NCBI GenBank assembly: GCA_900470095.1
Contig: UBZM01000028.1
Coordinates: 173,871-237,870 of the forward strand
Direction of reading: 5' to 3'
Source of the DNA: Hyphomicrobiales bacterium
Lineage (GTDB): Bacteria > Pseudomonadota > Alphaproteobacteria > Rhizobiales > Beijerinckiaceae
Length of the DNA: 64,000 nt
The position numbers and the translations under genes are program-made. Below the pieces are notes generated by a model. That model was given only the letters and a program-made list of their open reading frames with translations, did no database searches and had not been told where the DNA came from. Below, piece after piece: positions 27,257 to 36,212 of this stretch; position 1 is the stretch's first letter; each line of letters starts with the position of its first letter.

Positions 27257-28438
27257 TCATGGCTTTGCCGGCGGGCTTGCAAGGCCTCCCGGATTTCCGC
27301 CCTGTGGCTCGAGCCAGAACGTTCCGTGCAGCGGGATCGCCGAAAAGCGCCGGGAAATCTCGTCCAGCGTCGCCTGCGGATCGATATCGGCAAATAGCTG
27401 CGGATGGAACCACTTCGCCATCGCCTCGATCGCTGCGACATGGGTGGGGGTGTCGTTGAACAGATGCCAGAGACCATAGGCATGGCCGTTCCTCACGGCC
27501 GTCAGTGCCTTGAGGCCGGGGCGGGCGAGCTGGGCTGCAAGGCTGCGCGACGCGATTTCGGCGGGAACGCCCAGACCCAGCACCAGCCCGCCGCTCCTGG
27601 CGAGATGGGTGCCGCCTGTCGCAATATAGATCGCCGGGTCCAGAGCGAGAACCTGCTCGAGGCTGACCTGGCCTGTCGCTCCCGGCAGCAGCGCTGCCGC
27701 GATGTTTCTTCCGCCTGCGGCCGTGATGTAGTCGTCGAAGGTGCCCTTTCCCGGCGAGAAGCAGCATTCGGCGCTTCCAGCATGCGCATGCATGAAGACG
27801 GACGGTCGCTCGACCGGACCGAGCCGCTGGGCGATGCGCTGTCTCCGCTCTTGGTAGAAGGTGACGAACTCTTCGGCCGCCGCCTCCCTGCCGATCACTT
27901 TGCCCAGGATGCGCAGGCTGGGCACCGTGTCGCGGAACGGCTGCAGGAAGAAATCCACCACGATGACCGGGATGCCCGCGGCCTCGAATTTCGCAACGAG
28001 ATCACCAGGGCCTCGGCGCGTCCCGGCGATCGACAGGCTCAGAACGACCAGGTCCGGGTCAAGCTCGACTGCCTTCTCAAAGGAGAACCCGTCCGGGGTG
28101 CTGTCTCCAACCGTCGGCAGCGTCTCGATCGCGGGAAACCGCGCGCGGTACAGCGCGTAGGCGTCGCCCATTTGGCGCTGGAAGTCATTGCCCCAGCCGA
28201 CGAGCAGGCTGATCGGATTGGAATGAATGAGCCCCAGCGCGTTGAGCTGGCGCCCCTGCCCCAGCACGATGCGTTTGGCCGGGCCCGGCAAGGTCACCGT
28301 TCGCCCGAGCACATCGGTCACCGTCACGGGGGCGGCCAGGGCCGGGGCGGCTGCCGTCAACGCAAAGAGCGTCAGCATGAGGCCCAGAATCCACGCAAAT
28401 GGCCGCTGCCGGCGCGACGAGATCCGTACCTGGCTCAT
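27257..28438 (-). CDS. Periplasmic iron-siderophore binding protein (FecB/FepB-like)
   Basis: 393-aa binding protein of the type III (BtuF/FepB) class. A signal peptide (FAWILGLMLTLFALTAAAPALA) leads into VTVTDVLGRTVTLPGPAKRIVLGQGRQLNALGL, the expected first block, and ELDPDLVVLSLS and GKVIGREAAAEEFVTFYQ follow. ATG 28438 overlaps the esterase stop by four bases. It would carry ferric siderophore from the TonB receptor to an inner-membrane permease, but no FecC/FecD/FecE genes are in the window, so the permease must lie elsewhere. Confidence 0.88.
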   Translation of the reverse strand: MSQVRISSRRQRPFAWILGLMLTLFALTAAAPALAAPVTVTDVLGRTVTLPGPAKRIVLGQGRQLNALGLIHSNPISLLVGWGNDFQRQMGDAYALYRARFPAIETLPTVGDSTPDGFSFEKAVELDPDLVVLSLSIAGTRRGPGDLVAKFEAAGIPVIVVDFFLQPFRDTVPSLRILGKVIGREAAAEEFVTFYQERRQRIAQRLGPVERPSVFMHAHAGSAECCFSPGKGTFDDYITAAGGRNIAAALLPGATGQVSLEQVLALDPAIYIATGGTHLARSGGLVLGLGVPAEIASRSLAAQLARPGLKALTAVRNGHAYGLWHLFNDTPTHVAAIEAMAKWFHPQLFADIDPQATLDEISRRFSAIPLHGTFWLEPQGGNPGGLASPPAKP

Positions 28439-29310
28439 GGCGCCGCCTCCCGGCCGGCGGTGCCGGCGATCGCGAACGAAACCGCCCTCGCGAGCATCGC
28501 CGGGATGACCGAGATGTGGTTCTCGCCGTCGAAGATCACATGCTCCACCGCGACACGGTGCGACGAGGCCAGGCGCAGCGCCATTTCGTGGGCATTGTCG
28601 AGCATGCGCGCCATATGCAGGCGTTGCGCCCGCTCCGGAGAGGTTCTGGCGTCGCATGTCTGTTCGCCGCCACCGACTGTGATCAGCAGCCGCGGCAGGG
28701 TTGCCGCGCTGCTGCGCGCAACAAAACTGGCCTCGCTGACCTCAATCGCGCGATCGTTCCACCAGATCGAAGGGCTGCCGGCGACATAGGACCTGAACTG
28801 CTCGGGACGCGTGAACAGCGCATGCAGAGCGAACAAACCACCGAAGGAATGGCCCACCAGAGCCTGGCGGCCGGGATCGATGGCGGCAAGCGCTGTGACC
28901 GCCGGCTTCACGCTCTCCTCGATGAAATCGAGGAACCGGTCGGCCCCTCCGTCGTCCGGCAGGAGATCGCTCTGGCGCCGCGCGCCATCGAACGGGGTGT
29001 CGATGGGATAACCGATGCCCACGATGACCGCCGGATCGACCCCCGTCACATCCTGCCGCCGACCCTGAAGCTGCGCCGTCTCGACGGCCGTGGCGAAAAG
29101 AGCATTACCGTCGACCAGATAGATCACCGGAAATCCTGCCGCCGGAGCCGGGCCAGGCGGGATCGCGATCAGCAGCCGATAGATCTCGCCATGGCCCGCG
29201 ACGATGTCCAGCTGGCGCGCTTGCGCCAGAGTTGCGGGCTCCGCTAACGGAATCGCGGGACCGCCTGTGTTTCGAAACGTTGCCGCCTCCATGGCGTCGC
29301 GGCTCACCAT
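28435..29310 (-). CDS. Alpha/beta hydrolase, siderophore esterase-like (IroE/Fes family)
   Basis: 291-aa esterase of the PF00756 type. The nucleophile elbow GHSFGG (in ALVGHSFGGLFALHALFTRP) is clear, with VAGSPSIWWND, a motif shared with IroE-like ferri-siderophore hydrolases. The acid and histidine are probably in VGGGEQTCDA and GENHISVIP. No clear signal peptide is seen from the start chosen (ATG 29310, overlapping the receptor's stop). It probably cuts ester bonds of an imported catecholate or similar siderophore to help release iron. Confidence 0.82.
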   Translation of the reverse strand: MVSRDAMEAATFRNTGGPAIPLAEPATLAQARQLDIVAGHGEIYRLLIAIPPGPAPAAGFPVIYLVDGNALFATAVETAQLQGRRQDVTGVDPAVIVGIGYPIDTPFDGARRQSDLLPDDGGADRFLDFIEESVKPAVTALAAIDPGRQALVGHSFGGLFALHALFTRPEQFRSYVAGSPSIWWNDRAIEVSEASFVARSSAATLPRLLITVGGGEQTCDARTSPERAQRLHMARMLDNAHEMALRLASSHRVAVEHVIFDGENHISVIPAMLARAVSFAIAGTAGREAAP

Positions 29311-31544
29311 CTGTAGGACAGGGTCGCAAGCACGGTCCGGCGCAGGCCGAACGAGCACTGGGTCAGGGCGTAGCAACCCGCCACATAGTCCTTGTCGAGC
29401 AGGTTTTGGGCGTTGACCTGAACCTTCCAGCCCTTCAGCGCCTGGGTGCGGACACCAAAATCATAGCTGATGGCGGCATCGACCAGGGTATAGTCCGGCG
29501 TCTTGAAGGTGTTGCCGGGATCGCCTGCGCCCTCGCCGACATAACGCACGCCGGCGCCGAGCGCGAAGCCCGCGAACAGGCCTGTCTTGAAGGTGTAGTG
29601 GCCCCAGAGTGAAGCCATGTTGCGGGGAACCACCGTCGGCCTCTTGCCGAGGTCGACGCCGGTGCTCTTCGTCACCTCGGCGTCGGTATAGGCATAGGCT
29701 GCGATCAGCTCGAGACTGTCGAATAGCTTCGCCCGACCCTCGACCTCGAAACCACGCGCCCGTACCTCGCCCGTTTGGATCTGGAAGCCGACATTGGCGG
29801 GATCGGCGGTCGGTACATTGCTCTGGGTGAGTTGATACACGGCCGCCTGGATGAAGGCGTCATAGCCGGGCGGCGCATATTTGATACCGATCTCGTATTG
29901 CTCGCCGTCGGTCGGCTTGAAGGGCGAACCGCCAAAGGTCGTGCCCGCAACCGGTTCGAATGAGGTCGAATAGCTCGCATAGGGCGCCAGGCCGTTGTCG
30001 AAATTGTACATCAAGGCGGCGCGGCCTGTCGTGGCCTCGTCGTCCTGCTTCGTCAGTGCGCCATTGGTGAGGGCGCGCGTGCGGCTTCTGGCGTTGTCGA
30101 AGCGCCCGCCGACGAGGAGCGAGAGCCGGTCGAGCTTGATCTGGTCCTGCAGATAGACGCCGAACTGCGTCTGTTCCTGTGTGGTGCCGGGCAGGGCCGG
30201 TGTTGCAAAGGGCGTGCGGCCATAGACCGGGTTGACCCAATCGAGGGTCTGGACGGTGCCGCCTGCGCCGGTGAAGGCGGTGCCGTCCATCCAGTATCCG
30301 TCGACGCCGAGCAGGACCTTGTGCGTCAGCAATCCGGTGCGGAAATCGGCCTGGAGCTGGTTGTCCATGCCGAAGGTCCTGGCCTTCTCGTTCGATGCGG
30401 TCACGCGGCGAACCAGGGTGCGCTGGTCGGCGGCCAGGCTTGCCACGGCGACAGTCCTGAAGCGCGATTCGAGGTCGGTGAACCGCAGATTCTGGCGGAA
30501 GCTGAAGACATCGTTGAAGCGGTGCTCGAGCGCGTAACCTGCAGCGATCTGGTTTCGGCTGTAACCCTCATAGGCGGGCTCGCCGGGGAAGAATTTGCTC
30601 GGGATGCGGCCGTAGCGGTTGGGCAATGCGCTGCCGACTGCCGGGATGAAGCCGTAGAAGCCGGTTTCCGGGTCGCGCTGGAAGGAGGTGAGGATGGTCA
30701 GGCTCGTCGCAGCGCTGGGCTGGAAGGTCAGCGATGGCGCGATATAGACCCGCTCCTCCTTGGTGAAATCGACCTGCGTATCGGCGGCCCTGCCGAGCCC
30801 GACGATCCGGTAGAGGACAGTCTTGTCCGGGTTCACTGGGCCGCCGATGTCGAAGGCGAGCTGGCGGCGCTGATGCGAGCCGATCTGGGCCTGAACCTCG
30901 CCAAAGGCTTGATCCGTCGGGCGCTTGCTGACCAGATTCACCAGGCCACCGGGCTTGACCTGCCCGAAGATCACGGAGGCCGGACCGCGCAGCACCTCGA
31001 TCCGCTCAAGGCCGTAGGTTTCCATGGCTGGGACGAGGAAATTGACGCCACGCTGGACACGCAGGCCGTCCTGGAAATTGATGAAGCCGGCATTCGAACC
31101 GCTGCCGCCGAAACCGCGGATGAAGGTGCTGTCGTAACGGCCCGATGACAGGCGCGTCTCAGCCAGGACGCCGGCGGAATAGCGCAGCGCCTGGCCGACG
31201 CTCTGCGCGGCCTGATCGTCGATCTGGGCGCGCGGGATGACCGTAATCGATTGCGGCGTCTCGATCAGGGGAGTGTCGGTCTTGGTGCCGCTGGCGCTGC
31301 GCCGCGCGATATAGCCGTCGACTGGCCCATTCGCCTTCTCCGTCGCGCCTTGAACCTCGATCGTGTCGAGCGAGAGGGTGGGGGGCACGCCCTGAGCGAG
31401 GGCCGGACCAGCGAACGCGACCGGGAGGACACAGAGAGCGACGCTGGCGAGTGCCACGCTCCTGGCACGACGCCAGAAGCATATAGGAGCGCCTGCTGCT
31501 CGGATCGACCAAGATCCATCCTTATTCGGGTTATAGATATTCAT
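29304..31544 (-). CDS. TonB-dependent siderophore receptor
   Basis: Outer-membrane receptor of 746 aa for a ferric siderophore. After a signal region (SVALASVALCVLPVAFAGPALA) come a TonB-box-like segment (LDTIEVQG), the plug domain (TPQSITVIPRAQIDD, LRYSAGVLAE, FIRGFGGS, IEVLRGPASVIFGQVKPGGLVNLVSKRP, all diagnostic of FhuA/FpvA-type siderophore receptors) and a beta-barrel ending in an aromatic residue (TLSYRW). ATG 31544 is preceded by GAGG and follows the iron-regulator gene. First structural gene of the iron locus after the AraC regulator. Confidence 0.92.
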   Translation of the reverse strand: MNIYNPNKDGSWSIRAAGAPICFWRRARSVALASVALCVLPVAFAGPALAQGVPPTLSLDTIEVQGATEKANGPVDGYIARRSASGTKTDTPLIETPQSITVIPRAQIDDQAAQSVGQALRYSAGVLAETRLSSGRYDSTFIRGFGGSGSNAGFINFQDGLRVQRGVNFLVPAMETYGLERIEVLRGPASVIFGQVKPGGLVNLVSKRPTDQAFGEVQAQIGSHQRRQLAFDIGGPVNPDKTVLYRIVGLGRAADTQVDFTKEERVYIAPSLTFQPSAATSLTILTSFQRDPETGFYGFIPAVGSALPNRYGRIPSKFFPGEPAYEGYSRNQIAAGYALEHRFNDVFSFRQNLRFTDLESRFRTVAVASLAADQRTLVRRVTASNEKARTFGMDNQLQADFRTGLLTHKVLLGVDGYWMDGTAFTGAGGTVQTLDWVNPVYGRTPFATPALPGTTQEQTQFGVYLQDQIKLDRLSLLVGGRFDNARSRTRALTNGALTKQDDEATTGRAALMYNFDNGLAPYASYSTSFEPVAGTTFGGSPFKPTDGEQYEIGIKYAPPGYDAFIQAAVYQLTQSNVPTADPANVGFQIQTGEVRARGFEVEGRAKLFDSLELIAAYAYTDAEVTKSTGVDLGKRPTVVPRNMASLWGHYTFKTGLFAGFALGAGVRYVGEGAGDPGNTFKTPDYTLVDAAISYDFGVRTQALKGWKVQVNAQNLLDKDYVAGCYALTQCSFGLRRTVLATLSYRW

Positions 31545-31632
31545 GATCGAGATGCCTCGCCGTATTGCGGCCTTCTTCTCGACCAGCACAACAAGCGGGG
31601 CAATCGGAACGACTTTGGCTGCCCGCAGTATT

Positions 31633-31644
31633 TCTTTCGAAAGA
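31633..31644. promoter_or_regulatory. Palindrome upstream of the siderophore receptor
   Basis: TCTTTCGAAAGA is a perfect 12-base palindrome about 90 bases before the receptor start, in the 146-bp gap after the AraC-type gene. It could be an operator for that regulator. Direct evidence is only the symmetry and position. Confidence 0.3.
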
Positions 31645-31690
31645 GTTTTGAAGATTTCCAATCGTTCGCCTGAACTTCGGCGAAACGCCG

Positions 31691-32557
31691 TCAACGCAAC
31701 GCGCTGGGCAGAACGCCGAAGCGCCTCCGGAAGATGCCCGAGAAATGCGCAGGGTTGTAACCGACGTGATAGGCCGCCTCAGTGACGCTCTTCTCGCCGC
31801 TGCGGATCAGGTCGTAGGCCTGTTGCAGGCGGTGTGCTTGCAGGTAGTCGAAGACGCTCGCGCCGTAGAGCTGACGAAATCCGGCTGTCAGCTTGGTGAC
31901 ATTAAGGCCGGTATTCCTGGCGAGTTCCCCCAGTGTCGGGGGATTGCGGGCCGATTGAAGAAGCAGAGCGTGCGCCGCACGCAGTTGCTCGATCGTTCGC
32001 GGCGACAGCCGCGCGGCCCGCTGCGGCCGCTCGTTGACGATCTGGTCCACAACTGTGGCCGCGAGTTCGAGCGCCTTCCCGGCCATGTAGAGATTGCGCA
32101 TCGCGCCTTCGATCCGGCATTCCGCCATCTGCAGCGCAATCCCGCGCAAATCTGCGCCAGCCGCGCGCGCCCATAGTCCCGGGCCGACCCCGGCTCCCTG
32201 CATCTGTCCCATCAGGCCTGAGAAGCTCGCGCCGAGTTCGTCCTGCGCGAAATCGGCGTCAAGCTGCACGATCGCGCAGCGCACGCCCTCGCCCGACAGG
32301 CAGGTCCGTTTCTGGACATGATCGCCGTCATTGGCGGCGACCAGCAGCATCGGGCTGTTGATGGTCAGAGGTGGCCTGTCGTCGAGCTCATAGGACTGAT
32401 GTCCCTGCAGCATGACGACGACCTTGAGCCCCCGCTTCATCGGCCCGACGACCTGTTCGCCCCGCCCGTGCCGAAACGTTCCGGCGGACACCTTCAGACG
32501 CTTCGAGAACAACTGCATCGAAGCCGACGACCGATCCTGATCGAGCCTATCGTCCAT
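31691..32557 (-). CDS. AraC family regulator (PchR-like)
   Basis: 288-aa activator with a C-terminal AraC double helix-turn-helix (TLGELARNTGLNVTKLTAGFRQLYGASVFDYLQAHRLQQAYDLI and VTEAAYHVGYNPAHFSGIFRRRFG). The unusual first helix (NVTKLTAGFRQLYG) is typical of PchR-type siderophore regulators, which sense ferric siderophore through the N-terminal half. It lies directly upstream of the TonB receptor on the same strand. An Irr-like box in front of it suggests it is itself iron-controlled. Confidence 0.87.
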   Translation of the reverse strand: MDDRLDQDRSSASMQLFSKRLKVSAGTFRHGRGEQVVGPMKRGLKVVVMLQGHQSYELDDRPPLTINSPMLLVAANDGDHVQKRTCLSGEGVRCAIVQLDADFAQDELGASFSGLMGQMQGAGVGPGLWARAAGADLRGIALQMAECRIEGAMRNLYMAGKALELAATVVDQIVNERPQRAARLSPRTIEQLRAAHALLLQSARNPPTLGELARNTGLNVTKLTAGFRQLYGASVFDYLQAHRLQQAYDLIRSGEKSVTEAAYHVGYNPAHFSGIFRRRFGVLPSALR

Positions 32558-32629
32558 TCCTGCCCCATGGCATCCGTACCCTGGGATCCGTCATAGACGA
32601 GAAACTTAAATCTCTGCAATATCAATAGT

Positions 32630-32644
32630 TTATAGGAATTCTAA
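32630..32644. promoter_or_regulatory. Candidate iron-control (ICE/Irr-like) box upstream of the AraC gene
   Basis: TTATAGGAATTCTAA fits the rhizobial ICE core TTAGAA-N3-TTCTAA in the right half fully and the left half at four of six positions. It lies 73-87 bases before the AraC start in an AT-rich patch, the rest of which (32558-32830) holds no gene that I can recognise. Confidence 0.4.
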
Positions 32645-32830
32645 TGATCCTGGACCTACACGCGGGCTGCCGTTCGGGCGGCCGTTGCGGCGTAGCGCGT
32701 CGAGGCGCGCCGCTGACGTCCGGCGAAGGTCCGCTTGCCAGGACGCGTCCGGGCGCCCGATCCGATCTGCCCGCTGGTGTCGTCGGGAGCATGATCCCTT
32801 TGCGACCGACGACGCTCAGCGCGGGCTCGT

Positions 32831-34087
32831 TCAATCCGGGCGGGTTACCTCGAGTGGGCCGTTTGGTTGCGCTGCCAAGGTGCAGATCATGCGCGCGACC
32901 TCCCATGATTTCTCAAAGGCTGGGACGGGCAGGAACTCGAAGCGCGAGTGGAAATTATAAGCGCCCGTGAAGAAGTTGGGGGTCGGCAGCCCCTTGGCCG
33001 AGAGCGCTGCGCCGTCTGTTCCGCCGCGCATCGGGATCAGCTTCGGCTCGATCTGCAGTGCCTCCAGCGCCGCAAAGAGCAGGTCGACCGAGCGGCGGTC
33101 GTCGCCCAGGCTGTCATGGATGTTGCTGTAGGTATCGGTCACCTGGCAGTCGACACGGCCTTTGGGATATTGTGCGGCAATCAGGTCGGCAACCTCGCGG
33201 ATGCGCCGTTTGCGCCGCTCGAACTGCTCCCTGTCGAAGTCGCGGATCAAGACGCGCAGGCGCGCCTCGCTGGCATTGGCGACGATGTCGTTGAACCAGA
33301 AATAGCCTTCGCGGCCCTCGGTGTGCTCGGGCGTTTCCGCGCGGTCGAACTGGCCGATGAAGTCGAGCGCCATCAGCAGCGGGTTCACCATGACGTCCTT
33401 CGCGGACATCGGGTGGGCGGTGACGCCAGTGAAGATGATTTCGCCCGCCGCGGCGTTGAAGTTCTCGATCACGACCTCGCCGAGTTCGCAGCAATCGATC
33501 GTATAGGCGAATTCGCAGTCGAAGCGGGCGAGGTCGAGCGCCTTCGCACCGCGCAAGCCAATCTCCTCGTCGGGGACGAAGGCGACCAGGATGTCGCCAT
33601 GCTGGCTCTCGGCGTCGAGCCCCTCAAGCAGCGTCATGATGACGGCAATCGCGGCCTTGTTGTCGGCTCCGAGCACACTTGTGCCATCACCGACGATGAC
33701 GTCCTGGTCGATCCAGGGGCGGATCTCGGGATGCTCAGCCACGCGCAGCCAGATGTCCTTCTCCGGATTCAGGCAAAGATCCTCGCCTTCGAAGCGCAGG
33801 ATGCGCGGGCGGATCGTCGGCGAGAGGCCGGTGTCGATCGTGTCGAGATGCGCGATGAAGCCGATCCTTGGCGCGCCCGGTCTGGTGCCCGGCTTCATTG
33901 CGGTGACGGTGGCATGATCGTCCAGGACAACCTTCTCAAGTCCCAGTGCGCGCAGCTCTCCTGCAAGCAATTCGGCGAGCCGCTGCTGGCCGGGCGTACT
34001 GGGCAGCGTCGCCGCAGCAGCGTTGCTCTGACTCTCAACCGCCAGATAGCGGAAGAACCGCTCGACCAGTTGCTCGCGAATGCTCAT
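32831..34087 (-). CDS. pepT: Peptidase T (tripeptide aminopeptidase, M20B)
   Basis: 418-aa cytoplasmic zinc peptidase that removes the N-terminal residue of tripeptides. The metal-site blocks are all visible: IGFIAHLDTIDTG, SVLGADNKAAIAVIM, VAFVPDEEIGLRGA, DCCELGEVVIENFN and, near the end, PTPNFFTGAYNFHSRFEFLP. It begins MSIREQLVERFFRYLAVESQS, as PepT proteins do. It stands alone on the minus strand between the iron locus and an amino-acid importer. It may digest peptides brought in by the transporters in this window. Confidence 0.92.
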   Translation of the reverse strand: MSIREQLVERFFRYLAVESQSNAAAATLPSTPGQQRLAELLAGELRALGLEKVVLDDHATVTAMKPGTRPGAPRIGFIAHLDTIDTGLSPTIRPRILRFEGEDLCLNPEKDIWLRVAEHPEIRPWIDQDVIVGDGTSVLGADNKAAIAVIMTLLEGLDAESQHGDILVAFVPDEEIGLRGAKALDLARFDCEFAYTIDCCELGEVVIENFNAAAGEIIFTGVTAHPMSAKDVMVNPLLMALDFIGQFDRAETPEHTEGREGYFWFNDIVANASEARLRVLIRDFDREQFERRKRRIREVADLIAAQYPKGRVDCQVTDTYSNIHDSLGDDRRSVDLLFAALEALQIEPKLIPMRGGTDGAALSAKGLPTPNFFTGAYNFHSRFEFLPVPAFEKSWEVARMICTLAAQPNGPLEVTRPD

Positions 34088-34374
34088 CCCTGCTCCATTC
34101 GTCTCTTCGAGGCTCTGATGCCGCGTCAGGCGGCATGTCGGCGTTTCCGTGACCCGAAAGCAACCGGCGCGATCGCGTCCGGCCCATCCGCTGCTCCCGT
34201 TGCGACGAATCTAGCGCAATGGCGGCTGCCGCACAGTGGCGGCCCGGCTGGTCTCCCCTTCGCGTGCCGCAATCCGGAAGACGTCGCAGTCCCTGCCGAC
34301 GATGCGCCCGGGTCGCGACGGGGAGGCTCCTATCCGCCAGTCGCGGCCCAAGGGGCCTGAAGACCGTCGTGGGT
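34088..34374. other. Upstream part of the 358-bp pepT/aapJ divergent gap, no gene seen
   Basis: I find no convincing gene here. The stretch includes the pepT leader and promoter. The part next to aapJ (34375-34415) holds the promoter and operator described separately. Confidence 0.4.
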
Positions 34375-34402
34375 TTGACGGCTTGCTGCGTTGCTGTATA
34401 CA
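34375..34402 (+). promoter_or_regulatory. Promoter of the aapJ-like gene
   Basis: TTGACG (34375-34380), a 16-base spacer and TATACA (34397-34402) form a good sigma70-type promoter, giving a leader of about 38 bases before the ATG at 34446. The -10 element lies inside the palindrome CTGTATACAG, so a repressor there would block it. Confidence 0.55.
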
Positions 34403-34415
34403 GGTAGATAGCTAC
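34394..34415. promoter_or_regulatory. Candidate GntR operator at the aapJ-like promoter
   Basis: CTGTATACAG (34394-34403) is a perfect palindrome, directly followed by GTAGATAGCTAC (34404-34415), itself a GTAG/CTAC dyad. The core CTGTAnACAG is shared with the dyad at 39201-39228 in front of the permease genes. It resembles the TTGTATACAA type used by FCD-domain GntR regulators. Confidence 0.55.
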
Positions 34416-34445
34416 AAGCTTCCGCCATGGAAGAGGGGGATTGAT

Positions 34446-35489
34446 ATGTCGTTTCACGTGCTCCGCATGGTCTTGTCCGCGGCCGCTCTGCTTGCCGCTG
34501 CACCGGGCGCACAGGCCGGGCCGGTTCTCGACAAGATCAAGCAGGATGGAAAGATCGTCTGCCTGGTCAACCCGAACTCACCGGGATTCTCCGTCCCCGA
34601 CAGCCAGGGCGCATTCCGCGGATTCAATGTCGATTTCTGCCGCATGGCGGCGGCGGCGATCTTCGGCGATGGCACCAAGGCCGAGCTGCGCGGCATCGGG
34701 TTCTCCGACAGCCTGAAGGCGATCATCAGCGGTAGTGCGCATATTGCCTCGCGCGGAATTACCGCGACCGGCACCCGCGATGCCGATCCCGGCGTGTCCT
34801 TCGTGACGACCACCTTCTATGACGGGCAGGGCTTCATGGTGCCGAAAAGCCTTGGCATGACGAAGCTCGCGGACCTGTCCGGCGCGACCGTCTGTGCCGA
34901 AGAGGGCTCGACGACGCTGCTCTATCTCGCCGACTGGTTCGGCACGGCGAAGCTGCCCTACAAGGTCGAGAACATTGCGGACAAGACGGCCCGTCTGCAG
35001 GCATTCTTCTCCGGAAAATGCGATGCGGTGGCGAGCTCGGTATCCGCCCTGGCCGCCGACCGCCTGCTGGCACCGAAGCCTGATGACTACGTGATCGTTC
35101 CGCAACGCTCAGCCACCGAGCCGCTCGCCCTGGTGTCGCGTCCGGATACGGAGCTGGAGAAGACCCTCTTCTGGGGTGTCCAGATCATGATCGCCGCCGA
35201 GGAATTCGGCGTCACCTCGCAGAATATCGATGCCAAGCTCGGCTCGCTCAAGGATCTGCCAGTCGACGAGCAGCGCCTGATCTCACCGACGGGGCCGACG
35301 GCGGACATGGCGAAGAAGCTTGGCCTGCGTCCCGATTGGAGCGCGCAGATCATCAAGCAGGTCGGCAATTACGGCGAGGTTTTTGAAAAGCATATCGGCA
35401 AGGGCTCGCCTCTCGCCATGGACCGTTCAGCCTCGCCGAACCGGCTGGCCAGGGATGGCGGACTGATCTTCGCCTTTCCGGTTCGCTAG
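34446..35489 (+). CDS. aapJ: Amino-acid ABC transporter substrate-binding protein (AapJ-like, SBP family 3)
   Basis: Periplasmic binding protein of 347 aa. A signal peptide (RMVLSAAALLAAAPGAQA) precedes GPVLDKIKQDGKIVCLVNPNSPGFSVPDSQGAFRGFNVDFCRMAA, the AapJ/BztA opening. ASRGITATGTRDADPGVSFVTTTFYDGQGFMV and VCAEEGSTTLLYLADWF complete the family pattern. GGAAGAGGGGG precedes ATG 34446. Its permeases are 1.4 kb away on the other strand, and both units carry the same operator core. Ligands of this family are polar amino acids; the exact one is unknown. Confidence 0.9.
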   Translation: MSFHVLRMVLSAAALLAAAPGAQAGPVLDKIKQDGKIVCLVNPNSPGFSVPDSQGAFRGFNVDFCRMAAAAIFGDGTKAELRGIGFSDSLKAIISGSAHIASRGITATGTRDADPGVSFVTTTFYDGQGFMVPKSLGMTKLADLSGATVCAEEGSTTLLYLADWFGTAKLPYKVENIADKTARLQAFFSGKCDAVASSVSALAADRLLAPKPDDYVIVPQRSATEPLALVSRPDTELEKTLFWGVQIMIAAEEFGVTSQNIDAKLGSLKDLPVDEQRLISPTGPTADMAKKLGLRPDWSAQIIKQVGNYGEVFEKHIGKGSPLAMDRSASPNRLARDGGLIFAFPVR

Positions 35490-35527
35490 CCGCCATCGTT
35501 CAGCCGCAGCCCGGCTGCGCGTCCTTC

Positions 35528-35559
35528 TTCCGGCTCGCCGATCGCTCGGCGAGCCGGAA
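35528..35559 (+). terminator. Perfect 14-pair stem-loop after the aapJ-like gene
   Basis: TTCCGGCTCGCCGA (35528-35541), loop TCGC, and TCGGCGAGCCGGAA (35546-35559) lie 38 bases after the stop. No T-run follows. It is probably an mRNA-stabilising or attenuating structure between the binding-protein gene and the phosphatase gene. Confidence 0.6.
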
Positions 35560-35693
35560 CGCGTTCCGGCCCTGCCTTTGCATCCTCTTCCAAGACTGCC
35601 AATGCCGTGCCTCTGGACAGCGCCAGCTGATCTGCCTCTAGTCGGCGGCGATCCGAGCACTGGATCCGGCAGCGTTTGCGGAAGGGGGCGGGC

Positions 35694-36212
35694 ATGGAGG
35701 ACGGCGCGGCGTGGGTCACTGTCCGGGGGCATGCCGGAACCGTCGGCATGTTGCCGCTGCCGGGGCTCGTTATCCTCCGGCGTGGGGAGCGGACCATCGA
35801 CGCGGATCTGCAGGAACAGGTTCTCGACAGGTTGAAGGCGACGGGAACGACACTCCTGATCAGTCTTCTGGACGAGACGGAATGCGATGCCGATGACAGG
35901 GAGCACCTGGAGCACGCTGCGGAACTGCGCGGGATCCGCCTCCTGTGCGCGCCTGTCGCGGACTTCTCAGCCCCGGACGAGACGTTGGACTGGCCGCACT
36001 TGGTCCAGGCGATCCTTGGCGAGTTAGGTCTCGGCGGGGGCGTCGCCTTCTGTTGTCTCGCCGGATATGGCCGCAGCGGCATGATGGCCGCGCGCGTGCT
36101 GATCGAGACCGGAATGCCGCCGCAGGACGCGATCGCCGCGGTGCGCTCGGCTCGGCCGGGCGCAATCGAAAGCGAGGCCCAGGTCTCCTACTTGCTGTCG
36201 TCCTCGCCATAG
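35694..36212 (+). CDS. Small protein-tyrosine-phosphatase-like protein (first copy)
   Basis: 172-aa protein with the cysteine-phosphatase P-loop CLAGYGRSG: Cys121 and Arg127 in the CX5R motif. The residue before the Cys is another Cys instead of the usual His. An upstream PVADFSAPD segment looks like the general-acid loop. GGAAGGGGG precedes the ATG at 35694. It lies downstream of aapJ and overlaps the convergent GntR gene by 25 bases. A second copy lies at 39281. The family includes dual-specificity and small-molecule phosphatases, so the substrate cannot be stated. Confidence 0.78.
   Translation: MEDGAAWVTVRGHAGTVGMLPLPGLVILRRGERTIDADLQEQVLDRLKATGTTLLISLLDETECDADDREHLEHAAELRGIRLLCAPVADFSAPDETLDWPHLVQAILGELGLGGGVAFCCLAGYGRSGMMAARVLIETGMPPQDAIAAVRSARPGAIESEAQVSYLLSSSP

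Noticed and set aside
32644..32970. Possible small plus-strand gene between the AraC gene and pepT
   Set aside because: Arg/Ser/Gly-rich translation without motifs, and it runs into the pepT 3' end on the opposite strand.
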